DNA from: Hygrophila difformis
Taxonomy: Eukaryota > Streptophyta > Magnoliopsida > Lamiales > Acanthaceae
Assembly: GCA_030278955.1 (NCBI GenBank)
Contig: JAOANR010000011.1
Coordinates: 50,021,417 to 50,085,416 of the forward strand
Reading direction: 5' to 3'
DNA: 64,000 nucleotides
How positions within the stretch are numbered: the first letter of the stretch is position 1; the number at the start of each line of letters is the position of its first letter. Below are positions 1 to 10,150 of the stretch, piece after piece. The position numbers were made by a program, and so were the translations under genes. The notes beneath the pieces were generated by a model. The model was not told the DNA's origin. It saw nothing but the letters and a program-made list of their open reading frames with translations, and did no database searches.

Positions 1-1985
1 GTTCAGATCCTTTCACAAGGGAATATTTTGGAGTATGCTCACTGTATTTGACTATGGCTGTAGGTGGAAGGTAACCAATGGAAATCTCATGGACAGTTGC
101 AAAGAGGGGGAATAGCTCTAACCACCCTCGATGCTTCAAGACCTCGTAGACTTCCTTTGCAGTCGATACACCCTGGGAAGTTTTTTAGATTAGTTTAATA
201 AATCTACCCCTTTTTGTCATAGTTCGTACAACTTCAGCATACTTGAATGCATGTTTCAGTACACCCTAACATGCCTATGGATGCCATTACGGTGGATTTT
301 TGAAATGTAACAATAGAAATGCAGTCTACCTGTAATTTTTGGCCTTGCAACATCTCTGCCTCGAGTTCATCAAAGGATTTCTTCCCACCATGTCTTGCAA
401 AAGCCTCTGCACATTTCCGGTTCCGTCCACCCACTGCTTGTCAAAATTAGCCAACAAATTTTGTATCATTATATTATATTATGACAAAATGGAAAGTGAA
501 ACTTCGTCCATAGAACAGGAAAGACAAAAAATTATAGCCTACTCACAGCAGGTTGTGATTAAATCTGCTACACCACAACTCTCAAAAAAAGTACTGTCTT
601 GGACAGAAGGGAAAAGTAGCTTTGAAAAGGCTTTCATTTCTCTCAAACCAACTCTCATTATTGCGGCCTAGTAAAACATTGTGGAAACAAGGTTAAGAAT
701 GACTCCGTTACTACTCAAAATTTTCTCTTTGCTTTTACCTTGGTGTTGTTTCCCATCTCCAAACCATCCACTAATCCTGTATAAATAAACAAACTCACCC
801 ATTAGCACCTTAGACACGGAAACTAGTCAAAATAAAGTGAACTATGTACCAGCAGCAACAGCCACAACATTCTTCAAGGTTCCACATAGCTCTACTCCTT
901 CCACATCTTGGGCCTATTCACATAGATTCACATCATAATTTACATCAAATTTAATTTGTTTCCCACAGTAACTTTAGTGGTTTGTTTTACTCACAGCTGA
1001 GACCATAAAGTATGTAGTTTTAAATAGCTGCACCCATTTCTCAGCCACCTCTTTATTGTTTCTGTATCCAATTGTAGCCTCACTAAATTTCTCTTCAGCT
1101 ATCTGCACACAACCAATATGTATCTTGTTTCATAAATACAGATTATCAATCTTGGCATAATTACTCAATCATGCTCAACCTAAAAAACCTCATTGGCGAT
1201 GTTTGCGCCCATCAACACACAGCAGTTAATCCCAAGTTGCTCTGTGATGAGGGAAGAGATCATGCATGGACCTTCCTTCTTCACCTCCATCCCTTTAATG
1301 AGGGAAATGGCTTCAGCATCCTTCCTTATCTTGCCCACTAGCCTTTTACATATTCCCTCCATGAACTGATGGGGTGTCACAAATACTAACATGTCGGCAT
1401 CCTTCACTATACAAAATTACCAATTCTGGATCATTTTGGTCACACAAAACGGTTCAATAATATTCTAATAAATTCATTCAAAACCTTGAACCTGCATTTT
1501 CGAGATTAGGATCTGCAACAACATTTTTACCAAGCTTTACGCCAGGGAGATATCTAACATTTTCCTATGCGAAATATATACAGCATAATGATAAAGGTAA
1601 ATTCAATTAGGGCACCGAATAATCAGAACCGAATCGAATGATACAGAATTTGTAAACAATATTAATTACATTTTTTCGATTTATCACTTCCGATAGTTTT
1701 TCGCCTGTTGGCAATGTCTCCTCAAATACCCACATCCTGACTTCATCTATTCCAAATCACAAAATAACAATGTGCAAATTACTTCATCTATTCCAAATCA
1801 CAAAAAACAATGTGCAAATTACGATCGATCCGGGGGTGAGTTAAAGGAGAGAAAACGGTTGTAGTGAATACAAACAAACCGTGGAAGGTGTTAAGACGCA
1901 GCGTGTTGGAGGCAAGGAGCTTGGCGGCAACGCTGCCCCAATTGCCACTGCCGACCACCGTGACTCTCGACTTAACGAGAGCCAT
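1..1985 (-). CDS. GPDH: Cytosolic NAD+-dependent glycerol-3-phosphate dehydrogenase, 3' end beyond window
   Basis: Interconverts dihydroxyacetone phosphate and glycerol-3-phosphate, supplying glycerolipid synthesis and a redox shuttle. Ten exons read on the minus strand: 1985-1880, 1746-1670, 1564-1492, 1406-1189, 1102-995, 913-850, 776-739, 667-547, 433-330 and 172 to beyond base 1. All junctions keep frame with GT-AG sites. The N-terminus has the Rossmann motif GSGNWGS. Further family blocks are [40 protein letters not shown] and [12 protein letters not shown], and the last visible exon has [11 protein letters not shown]. The ATG at 1985 was chosen because the upstream open frame contains only a TTG. 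No transit peptide is seen, so a cytosolic location is inferred. Intron 1 carries a duplicated acceptor (see findings). The extreme C-terminus is missing. Confidence 0.95.
1741..1821. repeat. Tandem duplication of 41/40 bp across the exon 2 acceptor of GPDH
   Basis: 1741-1781 and 1782-1821 are near-identical; they differ by one indel in the A-run. The unit holds the last intron bases, the AG acceptor and the first coding bases of GPDH exon 2, so there are two candidate 3' splice sites 41 bp apart. Confidence 0.9.
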
Positions 1986-2294
1986 TTGAACATCAAGCAA
2001 GGCCTCCCCCTTATCCTCGCCCGGCGCGGAAATGAGAGTGATAGTGCTATCGCAAGTGGAATACAATACTGAAGAAATTGATAGAAGTGAAAATTCGAGA
2101 TGGGAAAAGGGGGATGGATGAGCGCGAAAATAGGGAGAACCATGAATCGAGTGGCTTGGGCGCGGAGAAGACACGCACAATTCGTTGACACCTTGGAGTT
2201 TGGACTATATTTTAATACTTCTGCCATGTAGCCATGTAGCACCATGTTTAAGTAGCATGTAGCGATTATAGTACTCATTGTGCAGTTCGTTTTC

Positions 2295-2675
2295 TAAAAA
2301 TTACTAACAGATCCACGTGCAGTTCAATGTATATTTCAAACTATTAATAATACAAGTTTGATATAAGTAAAAATACTAAAAATTTGATATTTAAAAACTA
2401 CTCGACGAGACGAATTTAACAAGATCTCACTTGGCTATATTTTAACTTGTATAACTATGATAAAAGTGTTTTAGGCGAATATCAGGGTATCCTCAGGCCA
2501 CATTGGACCCAAAACTAATCATTCGAGGATCTGCCAACTCTGATAAAACTTTAAATTAAAGTAAATGTGTAAACATAACCAAATTTCCAAATGTTACAAC
2601 AATTCAAAAAATCAAAGTGAATGTGTAAACAGTACCAAATTCTTAAATATTACAACAATTCAAAAACGGATGGAG
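2295..2675. mobile_element. Stowaway-like MITE with an internal SINE fragment
   Basis: The sequence follows the same family as the copy at 30157-30413: the ATTAATA region, then GACGAGACGAAT, then CTCACTTGGCTATATTTTAAC. It ends in CGGATGGAG followed by TA. The left end is worn and uncertain. The right part has a short internal duplication around 2557-2660. A SINE fragment sits inside at about 2475-2537. Confidence 0.6.
2475..2537 (-). mobile_element. 5'-truncated tRNA-derived SINE fragment
   Basis: This is the reverse complement of the 3' half of the SINE family headed by CCAACAGCAGTTGG, with blocks GGGTATCCTCAGG and CGAGGATCTGCCA. It is flanked by imperfect copies of AACTATGATAAAA (left) and AACTCTGATAAAA (right), a likely target-site duplication. 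Confidence 0.55.
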
Positions 2676-2848
2676 TATTTCACAACTCCTTATTATTTAT
2701 TGTCTCCATTCATTTTATGTTTTTTAGCGAAGCCGAAGCCAGGAAACAATCCATTTCCATTCATTTTATTTGATGTACTTTTCAAACACTTATACAATTT
2801 TTTTGTGAATAACCTATACACTTAATTAAATTTAATGACTTATTAATA

Positions 2849-3160
2849 CCAACAGCAGTTGGCTTGAGTGGATGGGGCTTTAGTCGTTTAAGCAAGGTCT
2901 CGGGTTCAAGCCTTGTGTATGCAAAAAACTGCTTTGGGAGAGGCGCCCTTAATTGCCCTTGCAGATTCTCGCGGGATTAGTCTTGTGTCCAATGTGGCCT
3001 GGGGATTAGTCTTGTGCCCTTGCAGATCCTCGCGGGATTAGTCTTGTGTCCAATGTGGCCTGGGGATTAGTCTTGTGTCCAATGTGGCATGGGGATACCC
3101 TGGATCCGAGACCTTGCTTAAACAACTAGAGCCCCATCCACTCAAGCCAACTGCTGTTGG
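2849..3160 (+). mobile_element. tRNA-derived SINE, internally triplicated, closed by an inverted copy of its own head
   Basis: The head has a box A-like TGGCTTGAGTGG and a box B-like GGGTTCAAGCC, as expected for a Pol III SINE. The body repeats the segment GATTAGTCTTGTG three times. At 3100-3160 the element ends with an inverted copy of its first 60 or so bases, so both ends read CCAACAGCAGTTGG outward to inward. Confidence 0.75.
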
Positions 3161-3251
3161 TAAAAAAAATTTAATCAAGTATTACAAAAAAAAAAAAGAA
3201 AATAAAAGGAGCATGCACAGAATGGGAATTTGGCCGCCATATGAATTACTA

Positions 3252-3509
3252 GGGGCGGATCTATTAACAATTTAGGATGGTACGTGACACTACTTAAATT
3301 GACGAAATTATTATTTTAAGATAGAATTTTTTTTTTTATATTTAACTAAATTAGGCTTGGTGACACCACTTAATTTTTAATGTGACACCACAATTATTCA
3401 TTTCAACTAAGTTTTTCTCTTTTTTTTGTGTTGTAACCATCATCCCTAATTTAAATATAGCTTACACTATTTTTTTGGGACACCACTTAACAAAATTTCT
3501 GGATCCGCA
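3252..3509. mobile_element. Possible small hAT-like MITE
   Basis: The ends GGGGCGGATC and GATCCGC form short terminal inverted repeats around about 258 bp of AT-rich sequence with repeated GACACCAC motifs. Flanks AATTACT and AATTAGC could be a worn 8-bp target-site duplication. This is weak evidence. Confidence 0.35.
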
Positions 3510-4032
3510 GAATTAGCATTATTGAGCCGTAGTTTTTTTTTTTTTTTTCATCCCTTGCCACCGTAGGTCTGCCCCCCAGAGCGCTTGTCTGCCGCCATCG
3601 CCCGTGACTTGGCCGCCACTCATCCAGCTGACCGCAGATCATCTTACCGTAAAATTGGGTGTAAATATTAAAAAATAAAAAAATAAAAAAAAAACCTTTT
3701 TTTAAAAAAAAAATGAAAATGATACACTACAAACAATGTAACCCCAAATGGGTCAATTGATGTTTACCTACGTCTAACATATTTGAATTATATTACTCCT
3801 AAATACTAGTATTATCGTAAAAATCCTACCCGTTCAAAAAACTATAGTACAATAAACTAAAGAAAATTTCAATAATTTACTAATTTGTAAATTGAAATGA
3901 TTTCGTCATCCAATAAAAATAAATAAATAAATAAATAAACAATATAGCCATAGTCCTTCAAACTCGGTGAAGTAGTTTATATAAATCCAATTTATGTCCT
4001 CACCTATCCCGACAATAACGGCCAACTTCCAT

Positions 4033-4040
4033 CTATAAAT
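4033..4040 (+). promoter_or_regulatory. TATA box of the first AGP gene
   Basis: CTATAAAT lies 182 bp upstream of the AGP start codon, in a block conserved with the second AGP copy (9978-9985), including the shared downstream CATTCTCACCACCTTCGTC. Confidence 0.6.
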
Positions 4041-4221
4041 GCCCTTTCCCCAAAATCCTTCCATTCTCACCACCTTCGTCCCTCCACGAGCTTTGCAGTT
4101 TATTTCTCTCATCGTCATTTCAAAATAATCAGAGGCCTGCTGCAAAGCCCTCAAATAAATTTATTAAATTTATTAAATAAATAAAAATCCAGATCCCCAC
4201 CGTCCAAAATCAACGGCCCAG

Positions 4222-4650
4222 ATGGCACGCAATGTGATCGCCGTCGCCCTCATCTTCTTTGTGGCCGCCTTCGCGGCGGTTTCCGCCCAGGCCCCAGCCG
4301 GTGCTCCGTCATCCGCGCCCGCCGGCGCTCCATCGAATTCGACCGCCGCCCCTGCTGCCGCTCCCAACGCAGCATCCCTCGCCCCGGCCTCGGCACCATC
4401 AACCTCCCCGGTTTCGGCCCCCGCCGCCTCACCGGTTGCGGCCGGTGATGCCTCTTCCCCGGCGGGCTCCCCCGCGGAGGGTCCGTCCGTTGCGGCTGCC
4501 CCCACCGGTGAGGCCCCTGCTGGATCACCCGCAGATGCGCCATCTGACGCACCCGAAGCCGAAGCCGAAGCTGCTGATAATGGAGCTGCTGCAATGAAGG
4601 CTTCCGCCGCCGTGGGCGCCGCCGCGGTGGCCGGATTCTTGCTGTTTTAG
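4222..4650 (+). CDS. Classical arabinogalactan protein, GPI-anchored (copy 1)
   Basis: A 142-residue cell-surface proteoglycan backbone. Residues 1-22 are a signal peptide ending in VSA before QAPAGAP. The mature part is rich in Pro, Ala, Ser and Thr with AP, SP and TP dipeptides, the sites known in this family for hydroxyproline arabinogalactan attachment. The C-terminus (about 119-142) is a small-residue plus hydrophobic tail ending in AVAGFLLF, typical of a GPI-anchor signal. The gene has no intron. Its paralogue lies at 10151-10528 and shares promoter and UTRs; this copy is 17 residues longer in the Pro-rich region. A hairpin transposon sits about 105 bp after the stop codon. GC-rich overlapping frames on both strands are composition artefacts. 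Confidence 0.93.
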   Translation: MARNVIAVALIFFVAAFAAVSAQAPAGAPSSAPAGAPSNSTAAPAAAPNAASLAPASAPSTSPVSAPAASPVAAGDASSPAGSPAEGPSVAAAPTGEAPAGSPADAPSDAPEAEAEAADNGAAAMKASAAVGAAAVAGFLLF

Positions 4651-4754
4651 ATGTTTGGGGGAATTGTTTGGCTTGTGATGGTGGAGTTTCTTTGATTTAT
4701 ACGTAAATATTATTATTATTATGTAATAAACATGGAATAATTTGAATTAAGAAA

Positions 4755-5983
4755 GAAAAAAAACGGTAAAAACGTCCTTTATCTTTCCAAAAATTTCAAA
4801 TCCGTCCTTTTTCTATTTTATTATCGATTTAGTCCGCTACAAATACTAATTATGTTCAAATCAGTCCTTTTTTCACTAATTATATTCTAATTGCTGAAGT
4901 GGCAAGGGTTTTAATTTAAACCTGACACGTGTGCATAATATTAGTCCTTTTTCTTTTATCTTTTGCCAATTCAGTCCTAAACTTTTATTTTGTTCTATTT
5001 AGTCCTCTACCCCAATCACTCATTTTTATATTAATTGGCCTCAAACCTTTCAAATTATTTCATTTTAGGCCCAGAACCTTAAATTTTTTATTATTACTAA
5101 TACATTTATCAAATAAATGCACAACATACTTCCATAAATAAAATTAAACATCAAACCTCATATATTGGGTTCGACTGCTTTGTTATCGGGTCTTTCAAGT
5201 ACCGGAATTTTACGGACTCTCTCTAATAACCACTCGACCGCAACCGATTGTTCATTGGTTTTGGTTTCCTTCAGTAACAATCAACAGAATCTTACTTTGC
5301 GTCCTACCTTAGGATGTAGCAATATTTGAGTAAATGATTTAACTTGAATTTTTGGAAGGTTATGGATACAGGAAACCTTGGTTTTATTGAAAAATATTAA
5401 TATTATTAAAAATATTAAAAAAATAGCCTGAATTTTATTGTCCACAAAGTATGATTGTGTTGATTGTTGCTGAAGGAAACCAGAACCAATGAACCATCGT
5501 TACGGTCGGGTGGTTAGAGAGAGTCCGTAAAATTCGGAACTTCAAAGACCCGGTAACAAGGCGGTCAAACCCAATGTATGAGGTTTGGTATTTAATTTTA
5601 TTTACGGAAGTATGTTGGGCATTTATTTGATAAATGTATTAGTAATAATAAAAAATTTAAGGTTCTGGGCCTAAAATGAAATAATTTGAAAGGTTTGAGA
5701 CCAATTAATATAAAAATGAGTGATTGGGGTAGAGGACTAAATAGAACAAAATAAAAGTTTAGGACTGAATTGGCAAAAGATAAAAGAAAAAGGACTAATA
5801 TTATGCACACGTGTCAGGTTTAAATTAAAACCCTTGCCACGTCAGCAATTAGAATATAATTAGTGAAAAAAGGACTGATTTGAACATAATTAGCATTTGT
5901 AGCGGACTAAATCGGTAATAAAATAGAAAAAGGACGGATTTGAAATTTTTGGAAAGATAAAGGACGTTTTTACCTTTTTTTCC
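4755..5983. mobile_element. MULE-like MITE with very long terminal inverted repeats (about 540 bp)
   Basis: The left arm 4755-5299 and right arm 5445-5983 are inverted copies, with a spacer of about 145 bp. The outer ends share (G)GAAAAAA..GGTAAAAACG. The flanking direct repeat AATTAAGAAA (4745-4754 and 5984-5993) is about the 9-10 bp known for Mutator-like elements. The mirrored frames at 4929-5141 and 5598-5810 are the same non-gene sequence in each arm. The element sits in the AGP copy 1 3' region; AGP copy 2 has the uninterrupted site. Confidence 0.85.
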
Positions 5984-6112
5984 AATTAAGAAATGCTGCA
6001 ACTTTGTTATTGTTATGTCTTCCTATACGGTGTTAATTCAATGAACAATGTTCAAGTAATTGTGTAATAATTATTAAATAAGGAACATAAACTTTTAACT
6101 CAAAATCAAAAC

Positions 6113-6300
6113 GGGTTTGGAGACTTATCCTAGCGGTCAAATCCCCTTCTCTCAATCATGGGTTGGGGGTTCGATCCCACCGGAGTCCCTCTTGGGTTCG
6201 ATCCCCACCCGGCTCTCTATCCCTCCCCTTTGTATTTTGTATAGTTTGGGCTCCCGCACACAATTGTCCACACATGAGTGTCACTTATTACCAATAAAAA
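6113..6300 (+). mobile_element. tRNA-derived SINE with perfect 16-bp target-site duplication
   Basis: It has box A-like TATCCTAGCGG and box B-like GGTTCGATCCC, and ends in an A-rich tail. The direct repeat AACTCAAAATCAAAAC flanks it at 6097-6112 and 6301-6316. The 3' part (GTTTGGGCTCCC...ATGAGTGTCACT) recurs at 17051. Confidence 0.88.
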
Positions 6301-6472
6301 AACTCAAAATCAAAACCAAGTGGTAATGATTTACCTATTTCTCATATAAATGGGATGAAATTAATTATATGTCTTATTTCCCTTGTCCCTTGATGTGGAA
6401 CAATTTAACAATAACAATTCGTAAGTGTGATAATATTGTCCCACATGGTATGAGATTCATTGAGAAATATTA

Positions 6473-6660
6473 CTCCCGTTATAGATATTTATGCTATGTT
6501 TTTACTATATTGTCGTTCACTTTACATAAATATTATTTGTTGATCTTTATTAAGAATGAGTTTAGTTGAAGGGTAACAATGTAAATTTATGAGTTAATTA
6601 ATGCAAACATTGGTTATTGAAATTGAATTGAAAGAGACAACTATTTAGGAACGGAGGAAG
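6473..6660. mobile_element. Stowaway-type MITE
   Basis: It is flanked by TA on both sides, with ends CTCCCGTTATAG and GAACGGAGGAAG. The inside is the reverse complement of the outer element at 24839-25368 without that element's inner insertion. Confidence 0.75.
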
Positions 6661-6662
6661 TA

Positions 6663-7227
6663 TAGTATTTGCGTGATAAATATTAATTAAATAAGGACAT
6701 GGGCTTTAATTTGAACTCAAAACAAAACTTCCCTGATATGGGACAATTTAACAATATCTTGTAGCGTGCATTGATGCCTTTAATGGAAACCTACATTGTA
6801 GGTTCTACATGGCTTGGTCTATGACGGTTAAGAGTGTTTGACACATTGTGTCCCAAATGTATCCAAATGTATGTGGAATTTCGAACTATTCAACTATAAG
6901 ATTGAAAGTAAGGAACAGATATGACTATTAAATCAAGTCTCCATTCCCCTTAACTTCTAGTTAATAGTTAATAAAGGAAAGGATAATACCAAGTTTATGA
7001 ATCCAAACCTTTTAACATATATAATATGAACTTTTAAGGTGGTTGGTCAATTGTAGACTTGTAGTATTTATTATAGTTTTTGAAGCTAAGGGACAGTATG
7101 ATAAATACATAAATTTAATTTGATCAAGTATTACAGAAGAAAAAAAAAAGAGAGAAAAAACAAAAAAAAAAAAAAGAAGAGCATGCATAACACTAGTTGT
7201 TATAGCCAAATAGTAAAATGTATATCA
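6663..7227. other. Intergenic, no gene seen
   Basis: AT-rich sequence. No conserved coding frame or terminal repeats were recognised. Confidence 0.5.
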
Positions 7228-7242
7228 ACAAATTCTACAAAT

Positions 7243-7412
7243 GGGGATGAGGACCTAGCCCAAGCGGTTAAGTCTCTTGACTTCCAACGGAAGGTTGGAG
7301 GTTCGATTCCCACCGGCCCCCTATCCCTCCCTTTAATTCCTCTTTATAATTATGTGGCATAGGCTCCCACCACCCCTTTCCAGGCCTTCAATGGCTCCTC
7401 AAAAAAAAAAAA
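7243..7412 (+). mobile_element. tRNA-derived SINE with perfect 15-bp target-site duplication
   Basis: It has box A-like TAGCCCAAGCGG and box B-like GGTTCGATTCC, then a tail ending in about 13 A. The direct repeat ACAAATTCTACAAAT lies at 7228-7242 and 7413-7427. A second member of this family lies inverted at 33848-33999. Confidence 0.9.
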
Positions 7413-7725
7413 ACAAATTCTACAAATTTATCTGGATTCGACTTTTCTATAAATAAAAAAATTAGATTCTATAAAAAGTAGATATTTTAATTACGCATGT
7501 AATTAAAAGAATATAATAAAATCTTATTCGATTATTTTTTTCAAAAATATAATAAAAATTAGATTAAAATTAAATAATGAAAAGACACAAAATTGAAATA
7601 TAAACATTTAAAAAATAATTACAAAAATAATAAAATTTCAAATTGACATTTTGATTTTTGATACTCCCTCCGTCCCACTAAATGTGTCTCATTTTGACTT
7701 TTGACACTGTTCATTGATTAATCTT

Positions 7726-9531
7726 TTTGGTGAAACCGGGTATCCCCAGGCCACATTGGATCCAAGACTAATCTCTCGAGGATCTGCAGGGGCAATTAAC
7801 TAAGTCGCAATAATGATCACTGTTAATTATTCAATTAAAAAAAGTTTAATTTGTAGAAAAAGTATAATGGTATAAAGTTTTTTTTTTTGATGAGTTATAA
7901 TGGTATAAAGTTAAGTCATTTGTAACTAACATTTTAAACTTTATATATATCTAAGATGATTCGTAATACATAGATGATCACTTAAATTTTTTATGGGACA
8001 TTGTTTACAATATGCATAATTTACTAGCTAAATGGGGCGCTTTTCCTAAAGCAATTTTTTGCATACACAACTACAAGAAAACTCGGGATTACCGACCCTA
8101 AAATGAGGTCGGTAACAGGGTTTTACGGGTCGTTTAGGCCCTTACTGACCCCAAACCCGGGTCGGTAAAACACCGGTAGGTAATCCAAAGCCGACCACGG
8201 GAGCTTGTGGTCGGTGGCTTTGACCCCATTACCGACCAAAAATGGGGTCGGTAATTTAAGGGCGGGGACCTTGTGGTCCAGAAATTACCGACCCCAAAGA
8301 CCCCAATTTGGGGTCGGTAAATCTCTTATATGAAATAAAATGTGCTCAGGAGAGCTCGAACCCACCACCTCAGCCTCACTTAGCCACCTCAGCTCGAACC
8401 CAAGTGAAGTGCATTTCTCACCCGCGCGCGTGCCATCCGGATACACAACATTTCATGTGTTTCATATGCAATTTGTTAAATATATATAATATTTTTATAT
8501 ATAAATGTGTAAATTAATAACTTAAAGATTAATATAAAAATTGATATTAATTAAATATAATAGAATAATTTATTAATTAAATAAAATATAAAATTAAATT
8601 AAATGGATAAAATTAATTAAAACACTAATTAAATTTAAGAAAACAGAAATCAATATGATTAAATATTAGTTAAATTAAAAATTTTATAAAATATTAAATT
8701 CCATAATAAAAGTTAAAAATAACATATCCAAAATAAAATTCAATAAGAATAATTCGGTCGCTAATTCTATTGGTAATAGCGATCCAATATGTTCGATCGC
8801 AAATTTTGTCGCTAAATTGACTTTTTCTTGTATTTAATTAAATTGAAATATAAAATATAAACTAAAATTATATTAATTAAATAATAAATAATTTATTAAT
8901 TAAATAAAATATAAAATAAAATTAATTAAATTAAGAAAAATTGAAATCAATGAATTAATTAAAATAATAAAATTACAAAATTAAAAAAATTTAAATAATA
9001 CATAAATTTATGTTTATTAAAATTACTATGATTCAAAAATTAAAAATTAAATTAATTAAATAAATTATTAAATTCAATAATTAAATTAATAAATAAATAA
9101 ATAATTAAATTATAAAATAAATAATTATTTAATTTGCTCAAATTAATAAATAATTAAATTATATAAATAATCAAATAAATATTGAATAAAAATATAAAAT
9201 AAATAATAAAATAATGGAAAAATAATAAAAATGAAAAAAAATAAAAACAACTACAGACCCAAATTGGGGTCGGTAATTGTTACCGACCCCAAATAGGGTC
9301 GGTAACGCCGGCCACATTAATTGTGGTCGGTCTTCTGTTGTCGAATGCCCCGGGTCCCAATAACGGCTACATATTACCGACCCCATTTTGGGGTCGGTAC
9401 GACCCGCACTATGGTGGTCAGGAATTGGGGTCGGCAATTGGGTTTTTTTCTTGTAGTAAAGGCTCAAACTCGAGACCTTGCTTAAGCGACTAAAGCCTCC
9501 ATCCACTCAATCAACTGCTGTTGGTTGTTCT
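7726..9531 (-). mobile_element. tRNA-derived SINE (CCAACAGCAGTTG family), itself interrupted twice
   Basis: In antisense it starts at the right with CCAACAGCAGTTGATTGAGTGG (head, box A) and box B near 9465-9480. It ends at the left with GGTTTCACCAAAAA against the duplication TTGATTAATCTT. It is split by the CACTA-like element 8070-9457 and by a segment of about 230 bp at about 7798-8033. Confidence 0.82.
8070..9457. mobile_element. CACTA-like non-autonomous element, 1.39 kb
   Basis: The ends are ACTACAAGAAAA and its inverse TTTTCTTGTAGT. Both ends carry many subterminal copies of ACCGACCC / GGGGTCGGTAA in both orientations, as known in En/Spm (CACTA) elements. The outermost C/G of canonical CACTA ends is absent, and the 3-bp flanks (ACA, AAA) match imperfectly. 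The interior is AT-rich with no transposase. A second, different terminus-like motif (GGTCGCTAA ... TTTTTCTTGTA) lies at 8755-8832. Confidence 0.7.
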
Positions 9532-9977
9532 TTGATTAATCTTGACCTAATGCTATCAAAAATAAAAAAAAAATTATATAAAAACAAAATATAGTCAAGT
9601 TTGATTTTGTTAGAATCATCTAACCATATAATTTTAGAATATATATTTTATATAATTTTTGTTTATACTGATCTTAAGATATTAATCATTAAACAAATGC
9701 ATTAGATAGCGTGTCCAAAATTTTTGAGGAATAATGGAACAGAAGGAGTAATTGATCTTTCACTCCGCCGAGGATAGTATCACCTCATAGGTGATCGATC
9801 TATTTCCGATTTTTTGTAGATTGAAATAATACGTCCTCCAATAATAAATAAACAAATAAATAAAAATAAGAAATTAAATCTTATAATCACACATTTCATT
9901 CCTTCAAACTCGGCGTAGTAGTGTATGTAAACCCTATCATGTCCTCACCTTTTGCGATAATACCGGCCAACTCCAAC

Positions 9978-9985
9978 CTATAAAG
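9978..9985 (+). promoter_or_regulatory. TATA box of the second AGP gene
   Basis: CTATAAAG lies 166 bp upstream of the start codon, in the block shared with AGP copy 1. Confidence 0.6.
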
Positions 9986-10150
9986 ACCCCTCGCCCAATC
10001 CCATTCTCACCACCTTCGTCGACGAGCTTTGCAGTATATTTCTCTCATCGAAGAATAACCAGAGGCGTGCTGCAAAGCCCTCAAATAATTAAATTTATTA
10101 AAATAAATAAATAAAATCCAAATCCCCACCGTCCAAAATCAACGACCCAG

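Larger units (their letters stand above)
7664..9748. mobile_element. Stowaway MITE split by later insertions
   Basis: The left part 7664-7725 (CTCCCTCCGTCCCA...) and right part 9532-9748 (ending GAACAGAAGGAG) join into a member of the 255-265 bp family seen at 37437, 38909 and 22516, with TA at both outer edges. The break carries the direct repeat TTGATTAATCTT (7714-7725, 9532-9543) made by the SINE inside. Confidence 0.85.

Noticed and set aside
4250..4597. Long overlapping frames on both strands across the first AGP gene
   Set aside because: They are GC-rich, periodic shadows of the Pro/Ala/Ser codons. Only the + strand frame 4222-4650 has a signal peptide and GPI tail.
4929..5810. Mirror-image 70-residue frames on + and - strands
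   Set aside because: They are identical because they lie in the two arms of one hairpin transposon; no coding features.
7240..7330. Possible tRNA gene (TAGCCCAAGCGG ... GGTTCGATTCC)
   Set aside because: The Pol III boxes are there, but the segment ends in an A tail and is bounded by a 15-bp target duplication, so it is a SINE.
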